From positions 2,672,501 to 2,736,500 of the forward strand of contig CM065879.1 of NCBI GenBank assembly GCA_033439255.1: a stretch of 64,000 bases of DNA, in the 5' to 3' direction. Source of the stretch: Hericium rajendrae. Taxonomy: Eukaryota; Basidiomycota; Agaricomycetes; Russulales; Hericiaceae. Positions within the stretch are counted from its first letter, which is position 1; each line of letters starts with the position of its first letter. Below, piece by piece: positions 1 through 11,655 of this stretch. The notes under the pieces were generated by a model. It saw only the letters and a list, made by a program, of their open reading frames with translations, made no database searches and was not told the DNA's origin. A program made the translations under genes and the position numbers.

Positions 1-443
1 TACTTACTCATTGTTATTTCTTGCTCGTTGTTGCTATCTTTAAGGGAATCTTTTAATTGTTGATCTCTTATTGCTTATACTAATACTAATGTCTTTAAGT
101 AAGTTTTTTAGATTTCGCTTTTTGTTACTTTGGGGTATGTTCTTATGTGTTATCTTTATTCCCTACTTAGTTTCTTATATTCTCTTATCTTATATTCTCT
201 TACTTATATTCTCTTATCTTACTTGGGGGAAGAGGGCCGATGCTCTGCACGGCAATACGATTCCTTTTAAATTGTTTTAACTTTGTAGTGTTATTCTCAC
301 AAAATTAATAAGATAACAGAGAATTGAATATACTAGTATTGTAATGCTGCAAAGATCTCTATCTTCAAAGTATATTGTTTTACACTTATCTCTTATTTTT
401 AAACTTTGCTACCAGCAAGAGTTGAACTAATGACAAAATAATG

Positions 444-489
444 GTCACGTGCAACAGCGAGCCCGGTCAGGCTCGCTGTTGCACGTGAC
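444..489. repeat. Perfect 20-bp-arm hairpin
   Basis: The left arm (444-463, beginning GTCACGTGCAAC) is the exact reverse complement of the right arm (470-489), with a 6-nt loop CGGTCA. It sits in AT-rich sequence, so its GC-rich arms stand out. It is not part of the module hairpin family described elsewhere. It could be a foldback relic or a small-RNA precursor. Confidence 0.85.
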
Positions 490-807
490 TTCTCAAAAAT
501 TGTGTTTACATTTATGAAGTACATAAGTGTGGCCTTTGAAAGTCTGTCAACTGTTGTATGTTGCCTAGATTGATTTTATTTTTGCCTTCTAGGGGTCTGA
601 ATCAGTAAGTTGGCTATATCTCTGTCAATTCTCCAGCTATAAACATCAACTCAAGTGTTTCTGAATAGTACTATTGATGGCCATATTAACACGATTTTTA
701 CTGATTTTTTATGCTACTCAGTATGTGCCTATTCTCAGATGATTTGATGATTTGCCCCTAGACTTGAATGATTTTTTCGATTTTTTCCTGCTTATAAATC
801 GCTTATG

Positions 808-897
808 TAATCCGCAGCACGGGCAAAATGACGTACTCCCGTCCCCCTCATGATGTCATGGGACGGGAGTATGTCATTTTGCCCGTGCTGCGGATTA
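808..897. repeat. Near-perfect 38-bp-arm hairpin
   Basis: The arms 808-845 and 860-897 are reverse complements with one G/T-type mismatch. The 14-nt loop is CCTCATGATGTCAT. The arms include CCGCAGCACGGGCAAAATGA. Such a long intact stem in otherwise diverged AT-rich DNA suggests recent origin or selection on the fold. It may be a miRNA-like or milRNA-like precursor; no expression evidence is available here. Confidence 0.85.
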
Positions 898-1573
898 TGT
901 AAAACCTTGAAAATAGTCAAATAGGAGGTTTTGTGATAATTCGAGTGTACCTCCTTAAGTACTGAAGATATCGCCGGTCCCTTTATTGAGTCAGAAAGCC
1001 CTTTATTATACCTTTCAAATGATGCTAGGTACATTACAATTGGATGAGTCAATAAAAAGATATGGCCTCAACAAGTTTGCCCCTACCTCTAATACCAACC
1101 CTTCAGTAATCGCTACCGCGTTTTCTCAATACATATCCGATCATCTTGTATAATATGCCGTTGGAAAGATACGAATCAGACCTTTCCAATGGTATCTTTA
1201 GCGTGTAAATAGCACCACTCATTGCTCCGCTACGATGCAATCACTATGATCTTCTCCTCAAAGGTATCTTTTGAAGTGATCTGCTCATATCTCAGTCATT
1301 TCTGAACCTATTCTCATGAAAAAAAATGTTCTGACTAGGTAACATCTGCCTTTATCATATTATCATAGACCATACTAACTTACATCAATGACGAGGTGCA
1401 GAATATCCTATTAAATATGTTTATCTGTTATCTCAACAAGTTTGCACTTTCTTATACTAAAATCTTTCAGTTCTAATAAGACTAGCATTGATTTACATAT
1501 GCATATAGTTTAACACTAATTGAATTTATTTAGTAGACTGATATCTCTAAGAAACATTTAAAATCACAAAAAT

Positions 1574-1662
1574 GACAATTGCCAGAATCGAACCTACAAC
1601 CTTACTTTAAGATGTGAGAAATTATTACTATAAAAGGCATTACATTGGCTGGGTGTCATCTT
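1574..1662 (-). tRNA. tRNA-like remnant
   Basis: Read on the minus strand, the segment starts TGACACCCAGCC and ends GCAATTGTCA, so the outer bases TGACA/TGTCA can pair. It contains GGTTCGATTC, a good B-box/T-loop. A TTTTT run follows directly on the minus strand, as at a Pol III terminator. The D-arm and acceptor stem do not pair cleanly and the T-stem is weak. It is a degraded tRNA gene, a tRNA-derived SINE head or a chance match. Confidence 0.25.
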
Positions 1663-1709
1663 TTTTGAGTTGAAAAGCGGGTTAGAGTAAACGATTCTAA
1701 GGAATCGTA

Positions 1710-1815
1710 ATATTCTTATCTTATCTTATATTCTTGTATTATCTTATATTCTTGTATTATCTTATCTTACTTATCATATCATATCTTATCTTACTTATCT
1801 TATCATATCTTATCA
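1710..1815. repeat. CTTAT/CTTATATT simple-sequence array
   Basis: Imperfect tandem CTTAT, CTTATATT and CATATCTTAT units. Related (GATAA)n or (CTTAT)n tracts occur at the same place in other A copies (about 2560-2670, 28870-29000, 38930-39060), downstream of the micro-exon of the divergent unit. They are therefore part of the family A structure. Confidence 0.75.
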
Positions 1816-2925
1816 TATCTTTTTATTTTCTTACTTATATTTTTGCTTTTTAGTTAGTAGTAGTGTTTGTGATATCAATATAATCTTGATGCATTGAAAT
1901 ACTTTATATCTGTGTGATTATATGCTATCAATTTTGATATAACTGTAGAAAAGATTTACAGTTCTAATAAATTTTATTGCTTTAATATATATAGTAGGTC
2001 TACATATTAAATATAAGATATATGAGACACATATTAAATATAAGATATATGAGACACATATTGAATATAGGATATGTGAGACATATATTCATCTGAGAAA
2101 AGCACCAGTGGTATATGGTACTATATATCCTACATAGCTCTGATAGAGCCATAGGAGTCCTCTTTTCTGCATAGCCCCTTCATAGTAGTGAGGTAATCTA
2201 TATAGAGCTATGATAGCTACCATAGCTATCATAGCATCAGGCAGTAGCTATCATAGCTATCATAGCTGCTATAGCATATAGTAGCTATCATGACTATCAT
2301 GACTATGTCAGCTATATAGTATATCATACCATATCTAGCTAGTAAGCCTGCTATTCACTCTATGTCACCTCTGACAAATATGTTAATTATAGAATATTAG
2401 AAATTTATCAAAAAGAAAATAAGAATAGCCTATATCATATTTGAAACATTCAAAACATTGAAAATTTAAAAGCATTATATTGCAAACAATATTCAATTAC
2501 ATTAAGCACAAACTACAGACATTACTACAATATAATATACTACAAAACAGAATAACACTGAAAGATAAGATAGTACTAAAGATAAGAGATAAGATAAGAT
2601 AGACTTAAAAGGTAAGATAAGATAATACCTAGAAGATAAAAGATAAGATAAGACTTACTTCAAAGATAAGAAAAAGCGAAAATAATCTACAAGACAAAGT
2701 CAACAAATTAGTATACAAGGTAAAGATATATAAAGACATAAGACTTACTTAACTATATAAAAGCGAAAATGTAAAGTCTACAAATATCATTAGGGTTGAT
2801 GAGCAATAAAACATCATAACAACAATATAACAACATACCGAACATAACAGAGTTGAAGCAAAAGAAGAGACACCGACGAAAGACGAGGGATGGTAGTGGT
2901 AGGGAAGAGAGAGAGACAGCGCATC

Positions 2926-2945
2926 GCGCACGCCTTATATAGATG
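2926..2945 (-). promoter_or_regulatory. Leftward TATA box of the divergent unit in A2
   Basis: On the minus strand this reads CTATATAAGG followed by a GCGCGATGCGC-type start region and a CT-rich leader. The same TATATAA plus GACACGCATTGC-type context occurs in A3 (about 28563), A5 (about 38615), A6 (about 40957), A7 (about 45943) and A8 (about 50690). That conservation supports a real Pol II promoter pointing away from the hairpin module. Confidence 0.5.
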
Positions 2946-3187
2946 TGGCGAGCAGAGCACCAAACGTGACTGCCGAGACCGGGCCGGGCGGTGCCGAGCA
3001 CTCGCGTCAGAGGCTAAGTGCCAGATTTCTCTAAGTTCACTTTGTTGCCCCGTAGCTTGTAGTAGCTTAGTTAGATATTCATCTCATACGATCCGATTTA
3101 ATTAATAAAAGCTGGCTGCTGTCTTTTTCTCAGAATTTAACAGATTTTATTTGATTCAATAAGCTTGAGATGTTCGAACTCGCGCGC

Positions 3188-3410
3188 GTTCGGTAGCTGA
3201 AGCACCAAGGCGCGTCGAAGTTCGACTCTCACAGCATCCTTACCACCACCCTCCTCTCTCCTCGTCCCTCGTCCCTTCTTCTCCTCTCTATCTTGTCCGA
3301 TCGAATGCGGGAGGATCTCGGTGAGGCGTAGAGGGTGCAAGGTAAGTAAAAAACCCTCTTCATTGATACTGTTCGTACTAATAAAGAGAGTATCGCTCGT
3401 TCTTCGACAC
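3188..3410 (+). other. Exon-intron-hairpin module of A2
   Basis: Upstream is a variant of the conserved hairpin TTCGGTGGCTGAAGCACC (here TTCGGTAGCTGAAGCACC, 3189-3206). Exon 1 ends GAGGGTGCAAG at 3341. The intron is 3342-3386 (45 nt): GTAAGT donor, CTAAT branch site, AAG acceptor. GAGAGTATCGCTCG follows at once, but the second hairpin arm is decayed in this copy. No open reading frame spans the splice convincingly, so the transcript is probably non-coding. Confidence 0.65.
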
Positions 3411-3658
3411 CCGCGATGCACCCGACTTCCCCTCCCGCATTGCTATCTCTCCGCCACGTCACCAGCGCCCCGCGTGCTCCTCGAATACGCACCGGCAGCC
3501 CCGACGCCCTGCGCGTCACCAACGATTGTGCACGGACCCGGCCACCTGCGCGCAAGCTCAACGGCTCGCGCATCGACCCTCCACGCCCTCGCTCACGCCC
3601 TCCCGCCGCCGCATTCACCTACGTCCGCGTCCGCGTCGTCCGCGTGCATGTTGTCGTG

Positions 3659-3680
3659 CCTCGTTGCCGTGGCAACGGGG
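3659..3680. promoter_or_regulatory. X-box-like palindrome in A2
   Basis: CGTTGCCGTGGCAACG lies inside a longer near-palindrome, about 270 nt downstream of the module hairpin. The core matches the RFX-family X-box (GTTGCC...GGCAAC; Crt1 in yeast). The same element recurs at a similar distance from the hairpin in hAT1, hAT2 and A8. Confidence 0.55.
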
Positions 3681-5411
3681 CGCGACACGTCGTTCGCTCG
3701 GCCTCCCGTGCTCTCCACATTCCCTCAACAACGCCCACATGCCATCAACAGCTGCGTGGGCCTACATCTCACCATCCCTGTGCGGCAACACCTCCGCGCC
3801 GTCGACAACATGCTCGCGGCGCGACACGTGGCTGTGTGACACCCGCGGATGGCCTCATCAGCGCGCACACGGCTATGCACCGTCGCAAGCTGGCGTGAGG
3901 CCTGAGCTGCGCGCACATGTCGCGGACGGCCTCTCCAGCTCGCGCGAGGCTCCGACTGCACACGTATGCCTCGGGGAACGGCCTCGCCAATGCGCGTACG
4001 CGCTCCCGCACTTGCACGTCCCTCGCATGCCTATGTCAACCCCGCGCACCCTGAACAGCCTGCGTTCAAACCCCGCCTCATAAACTCCACGCACCAGCAC
4101 GCCTGCGCAGCCGACAACGGGTTGGCGGCCACGACACATGGCTGTGCACGGCCACGTCTGCCTTCACGCGGTCATCAAGGCCCGCGCACACTCTGCGCCC
4201 CGTGCGCCAGCATCTCGCCCCGCACATGGCTCCCGCACGACCGCACGAGCTCGCGCCCCCCACGACCTTCATACGCTCCGCGCACGGCCACGTCGGCCCC
4301 CGCACGGCCATGCCCGACCCGTGCGCTCCGTGTGCCGACGCCCCACCTCGCACAAGGATGCCTCACCTGGCGCGTGCGCTCACACTGCGCTAGCTCGCGC
4401 CGTGCCATGCGCGACCACGCACGGCTCCATGCACGATATCCACACGGCCGCTTTGCCTTCCGCACGGCCACGCAGGAGCCGCGCATCCCGCTCTATCTTG
4501 CGCATGTCCCCTGCGCCGATGTCCCGCCCCGCACGGTCGTGTTCGCTTGTGCAAGGCTCCACGGCGCCCATACGACCACCTTGCCGCGCACGGCCACACC
4601 AGCTCGTGCGCAGCCACATGGCCCGCGCACCCCGCTCTGCCGTGCAGCTCGTGCATCTCGTGTCCAACGGCATGCGCTGGCCGGGCGCGCCTGTCCGTAC
4701 GCCCATGCAGACGATGATGTACAAGGGTTGCGAGGGCATGAGATCTACTCAGGACCTTTGTTGACTAGTCAGATAATAGTGTCAGATCTTGTAGTTTCCT
4801 TGTCTGTTGTAGTCTACCCTTGAATATAATAACATTTTGACCTCATGTCTTGATTGCCTAGGTGACTTACCATAAGGCCTGTAGTAGTCATAGTAGCCAT
4901 AGGCCCTCTTAGTAAATATCATAGTCCTATGTACATGACACCCCTGGCTATAGAGGCTATGACATCCTATGTATTCAACACCTCATGCTATAGAGGCTAT
5001 CATAGGCCCCATAGCTCCACATAGCTGAATAGTCCAAGTTCATAGCTCCCATAGCTCTCTGATAGGGCCCATAATAGGACTTGCTGCTATATAAAAAACA
5101 CATTTCTCAGATGTTATACATAGGTTATGTGAGACACATATTGAATATAGGATATGTAAGACACATAAGCCTTATAGCTTTAATAGATACTGATAGCTTT
5201 CATAGCTAGTCATACTATCATAGCTACATAGTCAGCCCTCATAGCTATGATAGCACTCCATAGCACTCCATAGCATCACCTTTGAGCTTCATAGATCTCC
5301 TAGCTTCATAGTATTGCCCTTTATTGTATAGCCCACATAGCCAAAGGAAGATGCTATGTAGTGCTATGTAGATTAGATAGAGCTATGTATCACTGGCAAA
5401 TTTTTCAGATG

Positions 5412-7330
5412 TTTGTCCCCATGGCAAACATGGCGGATCAAATTTCTCTCTAAGTATGACTACTGACTTCAGTATGTCGAGGGCAAACTCAACAAAGTTG
5501 CTGACTGTTTCTCGTGATACTATGAGTCGGTCACTGATGAGCTTCCTGGTACAGAGTACGTCAACATAGATGTACTCCTCAACCCTGAAGGAGAAGACCT
5601 ATCACCAACTCGTATTGAAGAAATACGAGCCATGGAGCTTCACCCATGGAAGGTACAGGACCAAACAGTGGAGCATGATGTTGAGGCAGCAGAGCTCATC
5701 CGACAATGTGACTAGGCTGCTCCAGTCAGACCAGAACCATTGATGACCCAAATGGACCCCAGCATCACAAGCGCGATGACCGATGGGCTGCCACTATGTG
5801 AATGCATGGAGGGCAACTCTGACTGGACCAGCTTACTGAAGGCAGGATATGACAATGATCCCTTCTTCAGTAAAGTGTTGTCTGGCATCAAAACATTCCC
5901 TACATTCTGATTGACTGATGGTCTCCTCTGGTCTAAAACCCGAACTGGCGTGAAGGTGCTTTGCATCCCCCAGGCCAAGCTCAAAGGCCGTAACCTCTGC
6001 AAAATCATACTGGACACTGCCCACTCGACCATTGGTCACTTCAGCAGTCGGAAAACCTCTGAATATGTCTGTCATTGGTACTGGTGGCCGAAGATTGGGT
6101 GTGACCTGTAAAAGTTCTGCACGAGCTGTAGGTCCTGTCAAATGACAAAGACCAGTAATCAACCCCCTGCAGGTCTGCTCCATAGCATGTCAATACCGAC
6201 ATGCCCATGGGTGTCCATTGGTATGGACTTCATCAAACCATTCCCAAAGGCTTGTGACAAAGGACTACCTCTGGGTAGTCATTTTCTGCTCACATCCATG
6301 GTACACCTGCTCCCAATTATGATGCAGATGAAGGCATCAGAATTGGAGCACCTATACTACCAAGAAATTGTCCACCTTCATGGCATCCCAGAGTCCATCG
6401 TATCTGACTGCGATGCCAAGTTCACATCCACATTCTAGCATGAACTCTACTGCCTGTTGGGTATGAAACTTCTTATGTCTACATTGTTCCATCTGCAAAC
6501 AGATGGCACATCAGAACGAGTCATTTGTTCCATCGCTCAGGTCCTGAGGAACTCTGTATCCCCCAGCCAGGAGGACTAGGTGGACCATATCCCGATGGTT
6601 GAATTCGCTCTGAATTCTAACATAAGCTCGAGCTCAGGCTTTGCCCCATTTGAACTCAACTATGGATATATGCCAATGATAGGCAGTCAGCCCATCACTA
6701 CCATGCTCTACAAGGGTGTTCAGGAGTTCATGCAGCACATGTGCACAAACTTATCCATTGTGCACGATGCTATCATCGAGAGCCATGTGAATCAAGCATA
6801 TTATGCCAATTCACAAAGGACATCCGAGATAGCACACAAGGTCAGCAACCTTGTGTACTTATCCATGAAGAACTTAAACATGCCTAAGGGCCATGCTTCA
6901 AAGCTCCTCCCCAAGTACATAGGCCCATTTCCTGTCCTAGAAAGTAACCTGGCCACTTCCACATACAAGTTGGATCTCCTGGCTGAACTATGCCAGTGTC
7001 AAATACACCCCGTATTCCATGCCACTCTTCTGCATCATCATGAACCCAATGATGATGTGAACTTCCCACGCTGGGAGACGAAGTTGTTCTATGACTTCAG
7101 TCAACCTGCCGATGAAGAATGGTACGTGGATGAGATTGTCGGCCACCAATGGGTGGGTGACGAACTTCAACTCCATGTTCGCTGGTCACTTGGTGACCAC
7201 TCCTGGGAGACCCTCATGGACTGCCAAGAGCTGGAAGCTCTAGATCAATATCTAGAACTTCAAGGGACTGCCGATTGGCAGTCTCTCACATGCTGTGCTA
7301 TCACCGTGCAACCGAAACTGCAATGAGTGG
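5412..7330 (+). mobile_element. G0: chromodomain Ty3/gypsy fossil (partial)
   Basis: The order of parts is: the tail of RNase H (about 5470, VADCFSRYYES), the integrase zinc-binding region with HSTIGH and CRSCQ (about 6020-6140), the integrase core with SDCDAKF and TDGTSERV (6210-6660), the C-terminal region, and a chromodomain (about 7120-7260; EEWYVDEIVGH, WSLGDHSWE). The chromodomain identifies a chromovirus-type gypsy. Gag, protease and most of reverse transcriptase are absent because A1 abuts the 5' side. No LTR was recognised downstream. It is an old broken copy with several breaks, and one of the oldest layers in the window, since A1 and A3 lie in or beside it. Confidence 0.85.
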
Positions 7331-7609
7331 CTGCCCTGGCCACTCGCTCTCAGCAGAATCTGAAGTGCTGCATGGCTCAGCACTAACTGAGAATGCACAT
7401 CACCACTGTGTGCTTTTCCAGGGTTGCTTACCTCATCTGATTAAGCTTTCTTCTGCTTTTGTAAAAACTGTGGGCACATGATGGTACCTGAGCACATGGA
7501 TTATGCAGTGACCTCTGCGTTGTCTCCCTCTTTTCCTCAGACCGCCATCATGTCAACCCCCCACACCATCAGCAATGCCAGCAACCCTGTACAGTCCATG
7601 CCGCTGACC
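7331..7609. other. Ancestral remnant, piece 1
   Basis: Sequence after the G0 chromodomain, not assignable to any repeat seen here. A TTTTCCTCAG|ACC pattern at about 7531-7543, followed by an ATG, resembles an intron acceptor before an exon. The piece ends at the A3 insertion (CC duplicated at 7608-7609 and 29481-29482) and seems to resume at 29483. No function is assigned. Confidence 0.35.
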
Positions 7610-8559
7610 CATCAGAAAAATCAGTTTTCTACATAGCTTCCAGCCAATGATATGGCTCCTATGATAGTGCTATGCACTCTATGTATTTCAGCAGCACAGC
7701 TATATAGGTCTATAAGACCTATCATAGGTTCCATAGCTGTTGGTGGAGGGTATATAGAGGTATGTAGTTTTGAGTGACAGCTATGCTAGCTATATAACAT
7801 CATAGGGTTGCTATCAATGCTATGATTCCTATCATACCATACCTAGAACCCCAAAATATACTAAGGCAAGAGCATCTTAAGCTAAGTGTTTAGGTTCAAA
7901 ATATTTAAATTATGGGCTCAGGAATAATAAACAATAGCTAATTCTACTACATTAGAAGTAACTATGTATTTAGGGCCAATGCGGGCATGCATCCACGACG
8001 TGGGAGGCCGTCGCAGGCCCAGGGCCCATACACAGGAGTGTGTGCATGGGCCGGCCTGTGCACGACATGAGGCGCACACACATGAGATGTGGCCAGCCTG
8101 CGCGCACGAGATGAGAGGGCCATGTGTGAGGCACAGCGGGGTGTGCACGAGGTACTAGGCTGCAGCAGGCCCATGCGTGATGCAGCAGATGTGCGTGCAG
8201 GAGGTGCAGGGCATGGGGTCCGTACGTGAGGTGGCAGGCCTGTACGCGAGGCGCGGGGCCCATGTGCGAGGTACTGGACCACTGCGGGCTCGTGTGTGAC
8301 GAGTCATGCCTGCGGGCAGGAGACCGAGGCACACAGGGTGCGTGGGCGAAGCGTCAGGGGTGGCAGGCCCATGCACGAAGCACTGGGTTGCCACTGGCTC
8401 ATGTGTGAGGCAGCAACCTGTATGCAAGGCAGAGGGTCCGTGCACGAGATGCAGAGGGCATGCGTGAGGCATTGGGGGTGGCAGGCCCATGCACGAAGCG
8501 TCGGGCAGCCATGGGCCCGTGCCTCATGCATGAGACTGCCATGGGTTCATGCGTGACGC

Positions 8560-9440
8560 TGATGTGTGGACCCTGGGAATGGAGGCAGCAGCCAAAACCA
8601 AAACCAACAGAGTACCGGGGGGTGCGAGGGGACCAAGTATCTCAAGAGGGGAGCACCAAAATGTGTAGCTGATGGGTGACCGTACTACGGGCGGGGGAGC
8701 AAGATCGCGGAGGGCAGGCTTGCTGCATGCGGATGACTTCCGACACGGTTCTGCTAGAGACAATGACGGTACGACAAGACTCATGGGTCTTTAGATGATA
8801 CGGCTTGTAGATAACGGCGCAGCGGCGAATACGATGAATACGATGAGCAGGATGAGAAGGTGAGAAGGACTATGCCAGAGACGTGCTTAGAAGCTGGTGG
8901 TGAGAACACCAAATGACGGGCTTTGTGTAATCTGTGCTCTGAGGGGAAAAGGGCAGATTCTGTTCTGAGGGGAAAAGGGCAGATTCTGTTCTGATTCTCC
9001 AAGTCCGTAGCTACAGTACAAATGGGCAAGGCCGCCTCAGGCAGCCCGGCACAACTTTCTACAACAACCTCCCACTGACTGACCCAATCTCCAATTCCTT
9101 CCTGATCCTGCCTGCTCTGGGTCCCTTGGCGAGTGGAGTCATTGCGACTCGGCCCGTGCAGGGCAGAGGGCGTGGGTGTGGTATGAGCAAATCAAAGGCG
9201 CCACCTTACAACATCGCCTGGGGCGTGCATCGGGAATGGTGGGCACGTCAAGCTGGAATGGCTGGGATGACGTCAGTAGCGCACTGTCACAGGCACCGTT
9301 CATGATCCGGGGGCATGTGGGTGTTCGAGGGCACGTTGATTGAGCCGCCTGGTTCTCTGGGTGCACTTCTGTTCCTGTGCTGCTGACTCGTTTGGCCGGT
9401 TGATCTCTGGCCCATTCGGTGCATTGGACCACGGGGACAC
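8560..9440 (-). repeat. G2 LTR, downstream copy, truncated
   Basis: It matches 26628-27480 of the other LTR by eye. The segment corresponding to 27481-27649 is missing because P1 begins at 9441. A 26-bp stretch (about 8939-8990) is tandemly duplicated here and single in the other LTR. Confidence 0.85.
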
Positions 9441-9479
9441 GAGGTGTCCCAGTCACTGAAATACATTATATAGGGCAAC

Positions 9480-9536
9480 TTGCCTAAAACATATTACAAA
9501 AAACCCGGCAACTGCTGATCAGCCAGTCGCCGGGCA
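9480..9536. repeat. P end hairpin with T run (left end of P1)
   Basis: CCCGGCAACTG...CAGTCGCCGGG forms a stem around CTGATCAG. Read outward on the minus strand it is followed by TTTTTTG. The mirror copy at the right end of P1 (14588-14626) and the P2 end (58254-58285) keep both stem and T run with changed bases. Confidence 0.7.
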
Positions 9537-9654
9537 CATTATAATTCACGCAGGTAAGGCGGCACCCAGGGTGCCGCGAAAACATATGATATTCATAAAA
9601 AACATATCGGCCGAGATCTTAAGGATCTCGGCCATCGTCGCTAATGCGCGCTCG

Positions 9655-9830
9655 TCGGTGCTTCCTCCCACGCTCACCGGTGCTTCCTCCCGTGCTCGCC
9701 GGTGCTTCCCTCGTGCTCGCCGGTGCTTCCCTTGCGCTCACCGGTGCTTCCCTCGTGCTCACCGGTGCTTCCCTCGTGCTCACCGGTGCTTCCCTCGCGC
9801 TCACCGGTGCTTCTCCGTGCGCTCACCAGC
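9655..9830. repeat. 21-bp minisatellite in left arm of P1
   Basis: About eight imperfect tandem units of the type GGTGCTTCCCTCGTGCTCAC(C). The right arm (about 14335-14465) holds about five units in inverse orientation, and P2 (about 54950-55060) holds degenerate ones. Copy number differs between arms, so the array has changed since the arms were duplicated. Confidence 0.85.
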
Positions 9831-10370
9831 GCCTACCATCCCGCCCTGTTCCTGCCGCCCACTGCACCCGTGCCTGCCGTTCCCGCTCCCACATTGCGGC
9901 ATGCACGCACTGCACGCATGAGCTGCGTGCCACTTGCCGTATGCTGGCTGCAAAGCATGCGCACCGCCGTGCCATCGGGGTATCGGTGCGGGCGCTGCCC
10001 ACCCGCTTGCCGCTGGCGCGTGCTCTGCCCTGCACACACCATCCACTGCCTGGCCGCGTATCCGCCGCCGCCCCGCTGGCCGCACATGGGCACAGCGCGC
10101 GGCTACGTGCGGGTGTTCGATTGCCATTGGGCATGGCAGTGGGCCGTGCGGGCACGGCGCTGGCACGGGCATGGGTGCGCGGACTCGCCGCTGGTGCGCG
10201 CGGGGCACAGGGTTCGGACACATGGGCACGGGGGTGCGGGGCATGGTGCTGGAGTGGGGACGGGGTTGGGACACGCGGGAGTTGGCCGCTGGAGCACGCG
10301 GGGCACGGGGTTGAGACGTGCAGGCACGGAGGTGCGGGGCAACGTCGGTGGTGTGGGGAACGGTGCGCGG

Positions 10371-11191
10371 TGATGTGTGGACCCTGGGAATGGAGGCGGC
10401 AGCCAAAACCAAAACCAACAGAGTACCGGGGGGTGCGAGGGGACCAAGTATCTCAAGTGAGGAGTGAGGTGAGGGCAGCTGAGGGTCACTGCAGCAGGAA
10501 CAATGGAGCAGCCAGTTCGCTAAGGGCGAGTCTGAGGCGATCTGGTGATAAGCAGCTGGGAAGGATGAGGAATGGCTGTAGAATGACAAGGAGAACGACG
10601 AGACACACGGGTCTCCGATACGACGGACTAATCCTAGAGAAAAGGACTGAGGAACGGCTGATATGACTGAATCTGATGAACGACGCTGCAGGCGGACTGG
10701 TCTAAAGAGGGCGGACTTGTCTAAAGTCCGGAGAACGATGAGAACAACAGTGAGAGAGACTTCTGAGGTCTGAGCTCTGAGGGGGAAAGGTGCACTGGGA
10801 GGTTCTATTCGAAGCTGGGACTCTGTCTACCATACAAGTAAGAAACTCGCCCTTGGCGGTCTCGGGCGATCTCGGACTCGGCTGCTCTATGGTACATCTA
10901 TGGTCCGAAACCATCAAAAGGTGGCATCCAGGCATCCTGTACAACACAGACCCGGTACCATAATGCCAGCAACCTGATTGGCTCACCAAAACCGCTGAGG
11001 ACGACCTGGAGCGAACTTGAGGAAACCTCGGTGAGGCCTGCAGTAGCTGACAACTCCTGAGATGAGGGACATCACCGCTCTGAGCGGGGTTGGTGGGTGA
11101 GGAGCTGGAAGCTGGATGGAAGTGAAGGGGAACTGCATGGGAGATGGTGAGATGAGGTCTGACGTTGCTGAACACAGCTTGAGGCATATCA
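10371..11191 (-). repeat. Solo LTR of a G2-related gypsy, inside P1
   Basis: The sequence runs TGATGTGTGG...GCATATCA with a 4-bp duplication GCGG (10367-10370, 11192-11195). The right arm of P1 (about 13795) preserves the empty site, confirming the boundaries. The first 90 bases or so match the G2 LTR and the interior has diverged, so it is a sister subfamily. No internal region remains, as expected after LTR-LTR recombination. Confidence 0.88.
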
Positions 11192-11655
11192 GCGGCCTCG
11201 CGAGGACAGTGCTGGGATGCGTGGGGCACAGCGCTGGAGCGCGCGGGACACGGGGTGCTGGCATGCACACGTGGTGGTGTTACGTGCGCGAGGTGCTGGC
11301 GCGTCGGTGTGGTGCTGGGCGCGCAGAGCACGGGCTGTTATGCACATTGCGGGGTGCTGGGCGCAGGTGGGGTGCTGGGTGCGGGCTGGGGGTGCTGGGG
11401 CGCCGGTGTGGTGCTGGAATATGCAGGCGCGACGCTGGAGTACGCGGGTGCGACGCTGGAGTGCGCGGACGCAACGCGGATGCTCCCGGCACGGAATGGC
11501 GGTGTGCATGCGGGAAAGGGTGGGCGTGAGTGCGCGATGCGTGTCGTTACGCGCGAGTGTGGTGGGGACGTCGGGCGTGCATTTGCGAGCACAGGGAGGG
11601 GAGGTGGAGAGGTGTCGTGGTGCGGCCTGTCGTGCCATGTTAGTGCGCGAGGGAT

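Larger units (their letters stand above)
258..1707. mobile_element. Possible TA-duplicating insertion inside A1
   Basis: The A1 sequence is broken here relative to A5 (38.9-39.05 kb). The inserted block starts CGATTCCTT and ends AAGGAATCG, with TA on both sides (256-257 and 1708-1709). That would fit a Tc1/mariner-type non-autonomous element, but the visible inverted repeat is only about 9 bp. Inside are two long perfect or near-perfect hairpins and a tRNA-like remnant, with no coding region. A few bases left of it (about 228-255) also do not match A5, so the left edge could be a little earlier. Confidence 0.35.
2090..5113 (+). mobile_element. Family A element, copy A2 (3.0 kb), nested in A1
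   Basis: The ends are CATCTGAGAAA (2090) and TTTCTCAGATG (to 5113), flanked by TT at 2088-2089 and 5114-5115. The uninterrupted sequence survives in A5 near 39275-39290, which shows the 2-bp duplication directly. Parts in order: subterminal ATAGCT repeats (2130-2340), AT-rich DNA with GATAA runs and two copies of AAAAGCGAAAAT (2672, 2759), a leftward TATA box near 2930, the rightward exon-intron-hairpin module (3188-3410), an X-box-like palindrome (3659), a CpG-rich C-rich tract (3400-4770) and a second ATAGCT zone (4880-5100). No transposase is encoded. A 2-bp duplication plus repetitive subterminal motifs fits the CACTA/CMC type of DNA transposon. Confidence 0.88.
1..5411 (-). mobile_element. 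Family A element, copy A1 (runs in from outside the window)
   Basis: The right end reads AAATTTTTCAGATG (5398-5411), the inverse of the CATCTGAAAAAT start seen in other copies. The order of parts matches A5 at 38.7-39.6 kb: a TCGTTGTTGCTC-type exon at the edge of the window, a micro-exon equivalent near 110-133, CTTAT-rich sequence, a GATATGTGAGACACATA block and a terminal ATAGCT-rich zone (5180-5411). The copy is interrupted by A2 (2090-5113) and probably by a second insertion (258-1707). Its left end lies outside the window, so its target duplication cannot be checked. The orientation is opposite to A2. It is non-autonomous, with no transposase-like reading frame. The boundary is well supported by comparison with A5. 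Confidence 0.8.

Noticed and set aside
3416-4823. Long overlapping open frames on both strands (up to 285 codons)
   Set aside because: Four or more frames are open at once in very GC-rich DNA. The predicted proteins are Arg/Ala/Pro/His strings without domains, and the region lies inside A2 and is not conserved as protein.
9655-9830. Regularly spaced repeats suggesting a CRISPR array
   Set aside because: Units are directly tandem with no unique spacers and the genome is fungal; this is a minisatellite.
9644-10666. 340-codon plus-strand frame and its antisense partner
   Set aside because: It is built from a 21-bp minisatellite and a GC-rich P1 arm, then runs into the solo LTR. Not a gene.
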